This document shows positions 33,901-45,812 of a stretch of DNA of 64,000 bases, in pieces. The stretch is from Telmatactis stephensoni (Eukaryota; Cnidaria; Anthozoa; Actiniaria; Isophelliidae). The position numbers and the translations under genes were made by a program. Each line of letters opens with the position of its first letter. The first letter of the stretch is position 1. The notes below the pieces were generated by a model. The model was not told the origin of the DNA. It searched no databases and was given only the letters and a program-made list of their open reading frames with translations. Location of the stretch: assembly GCA_029948255.1 (NCBI GenBank), contig JALIZF010001696.1, positions 1-64,000 on the forward strand. Reading direction: 5' to 3'.

Positions 33901-36900
33901 CATCACGTCACAGCACAGCAGAATATCGGATTCAGTCTAACACTTCACTGATTAACCGGTGATAACATAAGTACTTATCATCTTTTTACATTTTTTACGA
34001 TGTCAGATCAAATATGTCCAAAGGTCAAGAAGTATAAATCCAAGGCCGAGTGCAATGCTTTGAAAAACAACTGTCAAAAATGTGGTAAAGTCCAGAGATG
34101 TTGCCCAACAGAAAACTGCTACTTATCCTGCCAAAATACTGTTCGAGCAGGTATTTGTGTAGTCAGGTCAGGTTGAATGGGTCCGAAACATTTCATCTTG
34201 TTTTACCTTTCTTGCATTTCCTTAAAATTTCTTAAGATTTGGAGATATTTTAAAGAGCTCACGGAATAAAACCAAAATCTGTTGATTTTATTTCTCTGTT
34301 TCCCGAAGTTTTTAGCGGGAAAATGATATTCTATTTAGGCGAGAAAATGAAATATTACGGATTCATTCCAGCCCGACCTGATGTTGATCAATACGGGATA
34401 CAAACATAGATATTATTGAACTGTGCAATGCTTAGTCTTAAACTCCGATATTTATGTGCTAAGACCCCCTACGGGGCCACCACGTCGAAAAGTGAGGCTG
34501 CAACTTTAATAATTTTTAAGAAACGAATTTCAAAGCTTGACTTAGTTAATTGACGACTTTATTAGTGATGCTTTTATACATATATTATACATTTATTTGT
34601 ATTTTATATTTTTTATATTTTTGAATCACTGTTTTTATAGTTTTTTATATTTTTATATTTAGATATATAGATTTTAGGTTTTATGTTTATTTATCTTTAT
34701 GTTAGGACCCTTCTGTAAATCACCTTTACCGGTGAAGTTGGTATCCTCATTAAACATTATTATTATTACCGGGTAACCAGTAATGTTGTTCTGCTTCAAA
34801 TAAATATATATATTTTTTTGGTCGGGGATACTCGACGAATACCTTTCAGAAGTGCAAAGAACCCCAAAAGGTACGTCCGATTTTCGCAAGAGCAACAGAG
34901 TCCTTCCGTAAACGTATTCTACATATATTCTAGGTAAAAAGCACCAAATGGTAATTTGGAACTTTTTAGTATCAATTGCAAGTATTTGGTAGTTCTCAGG
35001 GTGTTTACGGCCGAAAGACTCTTGTACTTTTGCGAAAATTAGTACCTTTTGGGTTTCTCACAATATTAACGACATCAAACTCCAAAAACGTTTTGAAAAC
35101 GTTTATTTGATGGGTTAAATTGGCAGAATAAAAAGCCGCGACAATTTGAGAAAATATTTGTTTGTTTTTTTTATTGATACCTTTTAAAGTAAAAAATAAT
35201 GGCCACAGAACCTCTTTAGTGGTAAAGATGGATATTCCAGACGACCATTTCCGAGCAGAATATATTTTCAAAAGTAAAGAAAGGAAATTAATTACATAAT
35301 TTTATCTATTTGTATTACAGATGTTTGTGTCGCTCCTGTGGATTTGATGATAATCCTAGATAGATCTGGAAGCATTAAGAATGAATGGAACAACGTTAAG
35401 CGATTCGCCAAAGAATTAACTGATCAGTATGACGTATCAAAAGATGGAACTCATGTTTCCATCATAACATTCAGTTCCTACGATGATCAAAATGTTGGCG
35501 TTGCTTTTGATACCTACGAAGGAGTACAAATAAACAACGTGAACATCAAACGTGATATCGACAACTTAAAACCACCAGAGACCGGTAACACATACATTGA
35601 TATGGCCTTTGATAAGGCAAATGAGTATTTCACTGACAAGAAGGGTATGCGATCCAATGTGAATAAGGTAGGTGACACCCTGAAGAATATTAAATAAGTT
35701 TGCACGTGCCATAAAACAAGAAACCCATACGTACTGTAAAACTAATTATTGGATGCTGCAAATGCTTCCTGAAAGTAGAGGTCATTTGGTTTGAAACTGG
35801 TTTCGGAGGCTCTGGCATCCAGACCCAAATCCCTGAGGATTAGCGCTATGCGGCCATGATTAACTTGGTTATAATCCTGGAGTAATGCTAATGGACTTTC
35901 AGCAACCGGTCCCCAGGACTAAAATTATTTTTGATGAGATGCGCACACTAATGAAGCCATCACTATGAAAATCTACAAGCGAGCGCTCAAAGCTTTTTCA
36001 CCAAATTATATTCCGTTTTATATCTTTTGTCTTTGAAAATAAAATAAAAACATTACTTCTTTGGGTAAAACTCCGCAATTGAGGCTACAATAAAGTAAAT
36101 TACTTCATTTATAATACACTATACAACAATAACTCGATTCTGATTAGACGAGAGGAATACAATTAAATCGTTAACTATACTCTGTAGAGTATCTACTAAG
36201 TCGCTATGGCAATGGCGCGCGATAGACATCGTTCTTCATTTTCCCTGCAAGTCATGGATACTCGTTTTCGATGAAAACTTACAGTTTTGCTAGTTAAGTT
36301 TATGATGATTATCATAGAAGAAGAAGAAGAAGAAAAAGAAGAAGAAGAAGAAGAAGAAGAAGAAGAAGAAGAAGAAGAAGAAGAAGAAGAAGAAAAAGAA
36401 AAAGAAAAAGAAAAAGAAATTTATTTGCCAAAACAATGACAATGTTAAACGGAAAACAAGAACACTGGAGAGAAAAATGACTTCAAAACAATGTTGTGCT
36501 GAAAACCAGTTAGCGAAAGACATCGATTCACGGCTTTGCCAGAGAGAGAAATAGTTATTAAGTCCAGCTCTTTTACTCTTTTCAAAAAGAATCCAGCTGA
36601 TAAATCATGCTCAAGATACTGGAGTTTTGAGGCATTTGAGAGGCCATGTATATTTAAAGAATTAACGTAAATTTGACCATATTTCTCGGTGAATTAACCA
36701 TAAAATTCTTTGCTGTATCTTGGAGAGTTCTTCGCTGGATCGTCTTCATTCAATAGGCAAATCAAACCTGTCAGTGAATAAACTACATACTTTATAGAAA
36801 TGAAGAAGAACTGTAATTCGCTCAGAGTACAAATAAACTTTATTTTATTTTGTTTTCAAAGTTTCTTCCCTCTTCGAAATATTTTTGTCTACTTGTTTAA

Positions 36901-39900
36901 GTCTGCTTTTGAAGTGATGAAACTGCTATAGAGGTATTTGTCTTTCCTCGAAGAAATTTTGTATAGTCTATTATAAATAAAAAATCGCACGATCTTTTCG
37001 TACAATTCGGAATTAATAGTAACTCATAATGTTTTGAAAATTCTCAAATAGGGTTCGCCTAAAGGATCATCCAATTTTGAGAACTTTCAAAACATTACTC
37101 GTACCTAGTATTGATTCCGAATTGTACGAAAAGATCGTGAGCGGATTTCCAATACATACAAATCACCATTCGAGAAACCTCGTGCCTTCTTCAGAGAAGA
37201 GAGAATATTATATTTTCGTGGAAAAATTTCAATTGAAATTTCACAATTAGCTAAGTTGTTGATTTTGTTTCTTCTTTTACAGCTTTGTGTCCTTCTTACT
37301 GATGGCAAGCAAACCGGTGATTCTGATCCCTCAAAAAATTCTCAGAAACTAAAAACCAAGGGCGTAACAGTTTTTGCTTTTGGATTTGGAACGATATACA
37401 ATGTTAATGAAGGCCAACTGGCAAAGATTGCAACCTCCAAAGACTATGCTGCTCGTTCGGAAGATTTCAATAAACTGATTGATATTGTGATAAGTATGAC
37501 AAGGAAGGAATGTCCAGGTAGGTGTGACATGGATTAATGTCCAATGTCTTCCAGCGCTTCCGCATAAATTGAAGGTACATTACTCATACACACACACCGG
37601 CCACAACATTCAAAATAATGATTTATACATACATACAACTCTCAGCTAACGAGCTCATTTTTGCTGTCGAGGGAAGAAAACCGGAGGACCTTCGAAATAA
37701 GCAAAATTAACGGTTGCATAAGGTCTCTGTTCATTACACTAAAACACTAAAACTAACTGCAATTGTTTAACGTTTATCTCAACTTTTACAGCACTGCCTA
37801 CCACTCCAGCCCCGACTCCAAAGCTTGGTAGGTAATCAACTTGTTTCTAAATCACATTATAATTATATTCGTATTCATATCCATGTTAATATTCACGTAC
37901 ACGAGAAAAGGAAGATGGCAGAGAGGATCACATAACCTGCATTTTTGCGTTTGGTGTTGCCTTTTTAATGTGAAATGGTCATGGTCATTGGAAATGTCAT
38001 ACTCATCTTTATGGGCCAGAAGCACAACGCTAGGCAGAAAATGCAGGTGACAGAGGTTGTTCGTGAAACTTAAGTTCACTATTCACCGATCCATCCATCC
38101 ATTAACTCTGCATCTATTAAGTGTTCATGGTGTAATATTACAGCCTGAATATAATTGCAGATGTCGAGCTAAACTAATCAGTACAATACACTAGCTCTCA
38201 CGAAGCTACGGTTAAACCTATACAAGGTTAATTTTCTTCCTCAAAGAAAAATCCTTTGTTTTTTCAATACTAGACTTTAATAACTCAATTTGTTTAGATG
38301 CCATTTTAGATTCTGTCCAGACCAACAATTAGTGTGTGCTGGTTTCAGTGTAACTGGCGGATACACACTTTTTGTGTTTGGAGACCTTCACTGGCAACGA
38401 TAAGAAACATCAACTGAAAGTCACTACGAAAGTCATTACGAAAGGACAAAACATTTTTGCTTTACCTAAGAATCATATTTTGCGTTTCGACAGCAGAGTT
38501 GAAAGGCCTAGTAGCACCATTTTACTTCGTTCTACAACATTTTGTTTTATCTGTTTTGCAGTTCCCTGTCCACTTCCTGTTGACGTTGCATTAATTCTTG
38601 ATTCGTCTAACAGCATTAATAAGCCAACGTGGAACGACGTAAAGAACTTCGCCAAGGGTATAGTTAATTCCTTTACAATTAGCCCCAAATACAGTCACGT
38701 GGCCATCATTAGGTACAATGCAGATCCCAAACTCGTGATGAGCTTCAATGAAGGACAACAAAGCAATAGAGATGTCATTCGACGCATTGACAAGTTAGAA
38801 AAGTACAAATATACAATAGCGAACTATTCCAAAGGAGTCACATTCATCGATAGGGCGCTTGAGATGGCGAACACAAAAGTATTCACAGAAGCAGGTGGTA
38901 TGAGAAGCAGTGCTAAAAAGGTAATTACTAGCTTTTTGTACTTTTTGAATGCGTTACTGTGAAAACGTTAAGGTATTCCTATACCGTACTTATTCTTACA
39001 TATTCCAAGTTGTAATTAAAAGTAAACATGGCACATGTCCCGCAAGAATTACAGCAGCAGCAGCAACACAGGTTCTACTAATCTGTTAGAATGCAATGCA
39101 ATAGCGGAGCACGTCAATGACATTACAACTTAGGCAAACAAATTAAACCTAATGTTTCATCTCCTTGAGTCCGATTCTGATAGTTTGGTTTTTGATAACC
39201 ATTTTCTGTTAAATGCCAAATGTTTTCAGGATAAAATATATGTTCTTCGTGTTCTTTTCAGTGCGGTACGATTACAGTTTAATGATCTTTGTCCGTGTCA
39301 TACATCTTTTACGCGAACTATTTTTAGAATCGAGGCACTGCGCTAAACATCCAATTAGAAGGATGATTATATGACATTTCACAAAAACGATAAGCTAGAC
39401 AACCAACTAATCAAATCTCTTTCCCGAGTTCCCCCTCTCAAGGGTGTTAAGGCTTGGCATTTTTCAATTTCTCAAAAATTAAGCTTTTCTAAATATCTTC
39501 GTGTGGTTTGAACTTCTGATGTTCAAATTAAGCATGAAGGTAATACTCGAGATCCTTAGGATATGAAACGCTAAATCAATGGTAAAGGATGGTCACGTGA
39601 CCGGAAATTGATTTAATCAGAAATTTGCAAATGGGCTGGCGAAGTTTTGGCTTTTCAAAAACATTTTCAATTAGAACTATTAAGCTAGTCAGGTTAAACA
39701 AGAATCAGTCCGGAATGGTCGACTTTTTCTTATTTCAAGGAAGATAATGAACAAAGTTTTGTTCAATACCTTGGTCACGTGACCTATTTTGTAAAATATT
39801 TTGCCAGGAAAATGAGAAAGTCATCTATTCCGGACAGAAACCTGCTTAGTGGCTCCTAAGAAACACGTTTATAAAGAAAATTTTTTTATTAAAGTAAAAC

Positions 39901-42900
39901 CCATTGGCCCATTTGAATTTATCGATTTTTACGTTTCTGAGGTCACGTGACCACTCAAAAATGTAATTATCATACTTGAAATACGGAGAGCCCTAAGATA
40001 CACCTAGGTGTCAAATTTCACTTTTCTAGGTAAAATTTTAACAGAGTTATGCCAGAAACTGCAATTATGGAAAAAGCCAAGCCTTAACACCCTTGAGCTT
40101 TTTTGTTGGTCCCCTTTAACCTCCCAACCACTTTTAGCCTACAAGCAAACTACGCAAAACAAAGCGTTCGTTCGCATTCAAAGTTAATATATAAAACAAG
40201 CAAAAAATCAAGCATGAAATAGAGCGATCGCACTTAATCCGTGAAATTGTACTAGTTAAATAATGTTAAATAACACTGTTAAACAATGGCAAACATAGGA
40301 TTATTTGCTATTTAGTACTATTTAGATTTCGTACGTTTTCACGGGTTAAGTGCGTTTATTCTATCATAAACAATCAAACAAACAATTAAACAGGCAAACA
40401 AAAAGTTGTTAATTCATCTTACCTGAGAAAACAGTAATCATCCTTTTTGTGATAACAAACATTCTTGACATTTTCGATATGTCAGCGTTTTCGAGTTTGC
40501 GTTTATGAGTGTCAGCCACACGAACGCTCGTAGACTCTCATTTAAAGCCCCGTTTGCGGTTTCATTTATACATGCAAAGAAATATTTCTGTCCAAACGAT
40601 TCCGGTAAGCATTTTCGAATTGCCTAAGACCTCCAAACCAATCCAGTATATTGTCCTCAAATCGTCAATCATAATGATTGTTTGAACACTTTGTTGAATG
40701 ATGTTGGATAAAGTTTGATTTGGCTCAAACTTTTAGGCCCGTTTAAACAAAAACAGGCCTTTTTGGAGAGGTGTTTTCTAAAATACTGTTTTCAGACGTT
40801 TTCGTGTAACGAAAATATGCGTTTTCTAATCAAACGATATCGAGATATATGTATTTTTTGATTCGTCTATATCTCGATCCCGTCCACACGAGATCACCTA
40901 AATGAAATGCTTACCATAAACTTGTATTTTCAATGAATAAAAAGACTTCGATACTGCATAGTGTATAAATTCTTTAGTCTCCCTCGCAGCCTTGTTTAGC
41001 CTCGTCACGCAACGCTCCCTCGGAGCTAAACAAGGCTAAACAAGGCTAAACAAGGCTAAACAAGGCTGCGAGGGAGACTATAAATTCTTGTGCAGGCTGT
41101 AATGCCCATGCAGCTAGCCGGTGAAGCCAATAAACACCTCACCACTCAGGCCTTGGAATATTCATATATATTTATTTTATTTATTTTATTTATTTTATAT
41201 TATTTTTATCGTTTATGCACTAGTGTATCCGAAACATGTCTGGGATAAAAATTCCAACTATTGTGTTGTTTCGTAAAACTATAATTTCGTAAAAACTCTT
41301 TATAACCTGTAAATAAATATTCATAAAAATATAAGTAAAAACGTATAGAGCAAGCGAGTAAACAAGCGAGCAAAAAGTTGAATATTGATATATCGTACCT
41401 GAGAAAACATAATAACTAATAACTGGTTCTTGCTGCTCTGGCATCTCTAGCTTTAGCGTTGAATTTAGGAGAGTTAGTAAATAGACAGGAGAGTCTTTTC
41501 TCAAGCTATGTTTTTCCTCTTTTTCTGTAACAGGTGTGTATCCTCATGACGGACGGTCAGCAAACTGACTTCAAAGTTTCCTATACACCACCTCATAAAG
41601 CAGTCGTTCCATTGAAGAGAAAAGGCGTGGAAGTGTTTACTATTGGACTTACAGGCGATATCAATGTAGAAGAACTGGTGAAAACAGCTAGCGGACCTGA
41701 CCATTGTTATTCTACCAAATATTTCTCTGAATTAGAGAGAAAGGCGAAAAAAATCGGCATGACGATCTGTAAGGGTAAGCATTTAAAAACTGAATCTGAT
41801 TAAAGGCCAACTTGGATGGAAATCGGTGAAAATTGGAAACTGATTATTTCTATAGGAAGAGTAATGTAGTTAAATAACTAGTTTATCTCCAACAACAAAA
41901 AATCTACATTTCAAGCTTATTACCACAGAAAAATTTTGGTTTTAAGGCCTAAAAGAACAATAGGATTGAGTAAATGTTATCATAATGACGTCATTTACTC
42001 ACATTTTAGATGCTAAAAACCTTGACAATTTTATCCGTCTCTTTTGGATGCGAAGAAAATGTTGCTTCATAGCTGGTCTTGGATCCTGCTTCGATCCCTG
42101 AGGCACCACCTTAACGGAATAAGTTTGTTTATTTCATGGTCCATAGGATTTTCTTAGCTAGGGCCCACATAGCCAGTTTTCGTAACTTCTACGAAATTTA
42201 GAAATGTGTGCCAGTTAGTGTATATGTAACCACCTCCACCCAGGCTATTTAGTCCAGCAGATTGGTGCAGAAAAATGGCCAAATTGTTCGATTATGATAA
42301 AAGCACCAAGTTTGGTGCAAAGGTAGAGAATCACCCATAGAATACAATACTGGCTTTGGACCCACTCGGGATCTATCCCATAATTGTAGTTTTATAGGAC
42401 TTAAGGTGGCTCAGTGGATCTTCACCATGGCAACAAGACTATATTATGAGATTGGCAAAAAAAAAGCACAGAAATTGATAGAAAATTGCCCATAGCTAGA
42501 ACAAAATTGGCAAGGAATCCACTCGGAATCGAATCGATCCCATAATTATCATTTTAGGGTATTTAAGGTGCCTTACAGTATCCTTACCACGGTAACAATG
42601 TTTAATTACGGGTTGGCACATAAAGTTCAGAAATTGATAGATAATCACTATTATAACAAAGTTGGCTATAGAACCAATCGCAATCTATGCAATAGTTGTG
42701 TTTTTTTTTAAGGTGGCTCAGTGCACATCTTCACCATGGTAACACCTGGGCGGATTCTAAAACGCTGACGTCGCGATATGAATTCGTTCGGAATCGGAAT
42801 CGTAAAAGGTTCTTATGACCAGTGTAAACTAATAATCGGAGTCGGATGGATAAGAAGGCTCAGAAGGTCATGATTTTCTCCCGATCGCGATTCCAATTTT

Positions 42901-43703
42901 GACGCTTACGATCCAGTGTGTGCCAAGAAATCGGAATCGATATCCAGGCCATTTCTAAAACTCGCGGTAAAATCAACCATAAAGCCAGCATCTGATAGAC
43001 GTGAATTAGTTTATGATATTGCTTTTTGCAATTACGATTGCGATTCCGACACTTATGCAGCTAGCTAGTGTGAACGAGGCTTAATTGAATATGTGTACCT
43101 TGTAATGTAAAATCTGAATGCTTTGTATCATGAACACACTGTACACCCTGAAGATGAGCTATTGCCCTGAAAGCTAAAAAAGGGTAGATCAAACATATAT
43201 TGAGATGATCTTTTTCATCACGAATGTTTATGACAAAATCCAAAGCAAAGTATGCTGCTGCAGTAACTGTACACTGGTTTTGAAACGGTTCGAAAGTGAT
43301 TTAAACACATCCTTTCATAAAGAAGAAAAACTCTTCCCTTGATCTCCTTCCAAAAATATATCAGAAATAATGTCTTGCCACTGATATCGATTGGAGCCGG
43401 AAGTCGTTATTGAATGTAATTGTAAAACTCTGAAATCTACAAACTTTAAATCAGTTGGACAGACAATATTCAACCAAACAACATCTTTTCGGGTGTAAAG
43501 GGGGTCTTTCCAATAACAAGAGCACTTAAGTGAACAATGTACGAAAACATTCCATCACATCGCAAATCCCGTACACGCATGCAGAATTTGAAATCGAGCA
43601 AACAGTAAACAAAGGAGAGGGTTGTAGAAAAAAATCTTCTTGGAGGTGTGGCTAAATAATCTGTACCTAATTGGTCTTCTTCTTTTCAGTTTGGCCAGCA
43701 TGA
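27865..43703 (+). CDS. Gene 2: secreted 8-Cys and two-vWA-domain protein (predicted 489 aa)
   Basis: Join 27865-27958, 34007-34150, 35321-35667, 37283-37517, 37792-37827, 38562-38920, 41534-41774 and 43690-43703; 1470 nt including stop, frame closed. Order: signal peptide (about 1-18, cleavage after GFC); 8-cysteine module (about 32-79); type-A vWA (about 80-273); Pro/Thr linker; type-B vWA (about 286-485); tail VWPA. Both vWA domains keep MIDAS residues (DRSGS or DSSNS, central Thr, TDG) and bracketing cysteines (DVCVAPVD to KECPG; VPCPLPVD to MTICKG). Start: two in-frame ATGs, 27865 and 27868; the first is chosen. No membrane segment after the signal peptide. Secreted adhesion or matrix role is inferred from family; ligand unknown. 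The large introns are filled by foldback elements. Confidence 0.87.
28830..30290. other. Gene 2 intron 1, left part
   Basis: No gene. (CTAT)n lies at about 28891-28911. ACTCGGGCTACCTGTG at 28846 is nearly the reverse of CACAGGTGTAGCCCGAGTG at about 32426, so a larger inverted unit may enclose 28.8-32.45 kb. The rest is AT-rich with no element ends seen. Confidence 0.4.
30291..32258. mobile_element. 1.97-kb foldback element with arms of about 800 bp
   Basis: TTAAGGTGGCTGGACCCTAT at the left faces its exact reverse complement at 32239-32258. Arms run to about 31085 and from about 31275. A TA flanks each side. Small frames in the arms mirror each other and are not genes. The right arm carries a 185-bp insertion (31745-31929). 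Confidence 0.9.
31745..31929. mobile_element. 185-bp MITE nested in the foldback arm
   Basis: Ends AGCCGATTTGCATGATG and, reversed, AGGCCATTTGCATGATG; arms continue through GTCATTTGACTAC and CCAGAATGCTTT. The uninterrupted left arm at about 30610-30640 shows the empty site and gives a 2-bp AT duplication. Confidence 0.85.
32260..34006. other. Gene 2 intron 1, right part
   Basis: No supported gene. A 63-codon frame (32626-32817, MFVEDELTVASLNVV start) is unrecognised. Inverted pair at about 33082-33273 (AAATAGATCAGGCGTAGC against GCTACGCCTGATCTATTT). G-rich tract 33497-33570 faces a C-rich stretch at 33585-33612. A purine run (GAGGAGAGGAGAAGGAAGGA) at 33815-33880 is shared with gene 3 at 48330-48390. 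Confidence 0.45.
34007..34150 (+). CDS. Gene 2 exon 2: 8-cysteine module
   Basis: A 144-nt phase 1-1 exon reading ICPKVKKYKSKAECNALKNN, then CQKCGKVQRCCPTENCYLSC. It has eight cysteines in 48 residues, and the second half is identical in gene 3. I do not recognise the family. It is probably a small disulfide-knotted extracellular domain. Confidence 0.82.
34515..34775 (+). mobile_element. LINE-like 3' tail
   Basis: A long T/A-rich stretch leads to GGACCCTTCTGTAAATCACC, a short TTTACCGGTGAA hairpin, GTATCCTCATTAAACATT and (ATT)n. This layout resembles CR1/L2-type 3' ends in cnidarians. No reverse transcriptase frame remains. Confidence 0.45.
35321..35667 (+). CDS. Gene 2 exon 3: type-A vWA domain 1, first half
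   Basis: Phase 1 in, phase 0 out. DVCVAPVDLMIILDRSGSIK, HVSIITFSSYDDQNVGVAFD and NTYIDMAFDKANEYF: MIDAS DxSxS and Thr present. Donor GTAGGT. Confidence 0.9.
36316..36418. repeat. (GAA)n microsatellite
   Basis: About 30 GAA-like triplets with AAAAAGAA interruptions, intron 3 of gene 2. The poly-Phe frame on the minus strand is an artefact. Confidence 0.95.
37283..37517 (+). CDS. Gene 2 exon 4: type-A vWA domain 1, second half
   Basis: Phase 0 in, phase 1 out. LCVLLTDGKQTGDSDPSKNS, then KGVTVFAFGFGTIYNVNEGQ, ending KECP. Third MIDAS Asp in LLTDG. Confidence 0.9.
37792..37827 (+). CDS. Gene 2 exon 5: Pro/Thr linker
   Basis: A 36-nt phase 1-1 exon reading ALPTTPAPTPKL; TTTTACAG acceptor, GTAGGT donor. 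Confidence 0.82.
38562..38920 (+). CDS. Gene 2 exon 6: type-B vWA domain 2, first half
   Basis: Phase 1 in, phase 0 out. [20 protein letters not shown], then [20 protein letters not shown] and ANYSKGVTFIDRALEMANTK. MIDAS and the NYS sequon are kept. Confidence 0.9.
39437..40097. mobile_element. 661-bp element with three GGTCACGTGACC palindromes
   Basis: Inverted ends CTCAAGGGTGTTAAGGCTTG (39437-39456) and the reverse at 40078-40097. GGTCACGTGACC occurs at 39591-39602, 39773-39784 and 39941-39952. Intron 6 of gene 2, no coding frame. Confidence 0.85.
40975..41080. mobile_element. 106-bp MITE with 9-bp target duplication
   Basis: TAGTCTCCCTCGCAGCCTTG faces its reverse complement; TAAATTCTT lies directly on both sides (40966-40974, 41081-41089). 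The interior has four tandem GGCTAAACAA units. The size of the duplication fits hAT (8) or Mutator (9) families. Confidence 0.75.
41534..41774 (+). CDS. Gene 2 exon 7: type-B vWA domain 2, second half
   Basis: Phase 0 in, phase 1 out. VCILMTDGQQTDFKVSYTPP, then [20 protein letters not shown], ending MTICKG. Donor GTAAGC. Confidence 0.9.
42400..42760. repeat. Diverged tandem units of about 150 bp
   Basis: TTAAGGTGGCTCAGTG with TTCACCATGG occurs at about 42409 and 42711, and a weaker TTTAAGGTGCCTTA with TACCACGGTAAC at about 42557. Between them ATTGGCA and AGAAATTGATAGA recur. Last intron of gene 2. Confidence 0.6.
43690..43703 (+). CDS. Gene 2 exon 8: terminal exon
   Basis: TTTTCAG acceptor, then VWPA and TGA. 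A second AG nine bases on (TTTGGCCAG) could also be used. Confidence 0.7.
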
Positions 43704-43788
43704 GTCCCACAATTACACACAAAGTCAACACGGACCCTTCAACATGGAAAAATTCAATAGTACTTAATATCAGTCTTAACTTTATGTA

Positions 43789-43807
43789 AATAAATACTTT
43801 GAATAAA
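43789..43807 (+). terminator. Two poly(A) signals of gene 2
   Basis: AATAAA at 43789-43794 and 43802-43807, about 90-105 bp after the stop. Confidence 0.7.
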
Positions 43808-44079
43808 AATAAAAATTACTGCATCTGTTTTTTGCACTTGACTATGATATTATGCAAATGTGAGAGGGAAGAATTCACTCTCGATAATATAAAATTTAAG
43901 ATATAATATTAAATTTAAGATACTAAAGTTGTAACTGTAAAAACTGAATTCAATATTAAAAACTGTAAAAGCATCAAGTGATTGCACTGAGTCCTTGCGA
44001 AGTGGCGCACGCGAGTTATTAAGTTGTATCTCCCACCGTTTACCCTAATCATTTCAAAGTCATGAAGTTGGTCATCAGT

Positions 44080-44314
44080 GTTGCTTTTGGGAGGGGGGGG
44101 GGAGTCTTACCTTCCACAGTATCTCCTGCTGACGAACCAGCTATGACAAAATTCCCGGACGCGTTTCGCCTTCTGGCCTCTTCAACGTACTGTTTTCGCG
44201 AAAACAAGTACGTTGAAGAGGCCAGAAGGCGAAACGCGTCCGGGAATTTTGTCATAGCGGGTTCGTCAGTAGGAGATACTGTGGAAGGTAAGACTCCCCC
44301 CCCCCAAAAGCAAC
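44080..44314. mobile_element. 235-bp near-perfect palindromic element
   Basis: GTTGCTTTTGGGAGG through TTCCACAGTATCTCCTG to CCTCTTCAACGTACT, then TTTTCGCGAAAA, then the reverse arm. Arms are about 105 bp. The two mirrored frames are not genes. It lies between genes 2 and 3. Confidence 0.85.
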
Positions 44315-44479
44315 ACGACCATATCGAACTCCGCTATTGCTAAAATCAATAACGTTTGCAAGAAAAGTCATGAAGTTGTTCATGATCTGTAAAATGCATG
44401 GACAGAGCTGGCAATATTCTGAGGTGGATATCTACAAAACTTATGTGAACAGTAATAGTTTTAGTATAGCAGTAGAAAA

Positions 44480-44680
44480 AATGTATTATAGCAGTAGCAA
44501 AGAGAAAATACAGTGCATTTCTAGACACCTGATCGTAGTAAAGGGGAAGGTGTTTTCATATGTGAAACATTTTGGCTGAAGTTGTCAACCACGCCATCAA
44601 TACCTGATGGATTTCACGACATTAATATTTGGGTTTCTGAGATCATGTTATTTTTTTTATTAAGTTTTAATTTTAATTTC
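44480..44680 (+). repeat. Upstream module U4 (before gene 3)
   Basis: GAGAAAATACAGTGCATTTC, GGGGAAGGTGTTTTCATATG and GGCTGAAGTTGTCAACCACG as in U3; about 2.1 kb before the gene 3 start. Confidence 0.55.
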
Positions 44681-44689
44681 TAATTTTAA

Positions 44690-45745
44690 AAGCAATTCCC
44701 GAGGTAGCCATAGCGAGGAATTGAAACTCCTAAATCCTTTACCTATTTGATACTAAGTTTCAGTTCCGGCAAACCTCGACCGTTGCTGCATCAAATAATT
44801 AGACGGCCTTCTCTGATGTTATTTGATTCGACGCGGCAAAAGCTGGACGTTGTCTGAAATGAGTCCAATATTCACTAATAAGTCTTGTTTTTTTGTAAGC
44901 GCTCGGCTAAAGGTATTTCAAAGGAAGATCATCGAAATACTGGAGAAAGAAATCACCGATAGAGTTAAGCTAGGATGTAACCAGGTGTATATGCAAAAGT
45001 AACTGAGGTTATATCAGTTATATCCTAATAATGATCGTACCAAAGAAGAAACTGACTAATGCCAACTATATTAGAAGACTGCAAGTCTACACCATGATGT
45101 CTATTGGGATATCCCACATAACCACAAAAACGTTTATCACTGACATTTCTGTTAAGATGTCAGAACGATTTCAAAGCCGGTTTAATAAAAACTACCTATA
45201 GCTGTCAACTCTATTTCTCTGGAAATAAATAAATTATTAAATATATGGGATAAGTTATCGTTTAGTTATTAGTTTGTGCTCTTCTATCATCACTTCTATC
45301 ATCGTCAAATTCAGGACGTCTAAAGGTGTTTGAATAAAGATAAAACTATGTTTTAACATGCGAAAATAAACTTAACTGAGAATTTAAACCATTCTAGAGG
45401 TAATTTTAGGCGAGGATTGATTGAGAACCCAAATCCTTTACCTATTTGATACTAAGTTCCAGTTCAAACGTCGAACTTTTTCTCTATCATTAATTGGAAT
45501 AAAAACAATTGATAATTAGACGGTCTTCTTTGATGTTATTAGATTCGACATGGCATGCAAAAGTTCGACTCCTGAGCTTTATTGTAAGGACTCGACCTCT
45601 TGTAGAATCGTAACAAAAGACCAACAAAATAGTGTATGTCAAGCCCAATGTCCTTTTAAATGTTATTTATAAAAGAGCTCATATTTTTCCAGTAAAGTAC
45701 TAAATGAAAATAGTATGTGTTATTAAAGCCCAATTGAGCTCTTGC
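44690..45745. other. Gene 3 upstream DNA
   Basis: No gene. Two diverged copies of a stretch with CCTTTACCTATTTGATACTA (about 44737 and 45447) followed by GACGGCCTTCTCTGATGTTA-type sequence (about 44801 and 45519) form a direct repeat of about 0.7 kb. Confidence 0.5.
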
Positions 45746-45749
45746 AAAA

Positions 45750-45812
45750 TGAAGAAGAAGAAGAAGAAGAAGAAGAAGAAGAAGAAGAAGAAGAAGAAGA
45801 AGAAGAAGAAGA
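45750..45812. repeat. (GAA)n microsatellite
   Basis: About 20 perfect GAA triplets at the left edge of module U5. Confidence 0.95.

Noticed and set aside
44049..44343. Two similar short proteins on opposite strands
   Set aside because: Same cause: palindromic element arms.
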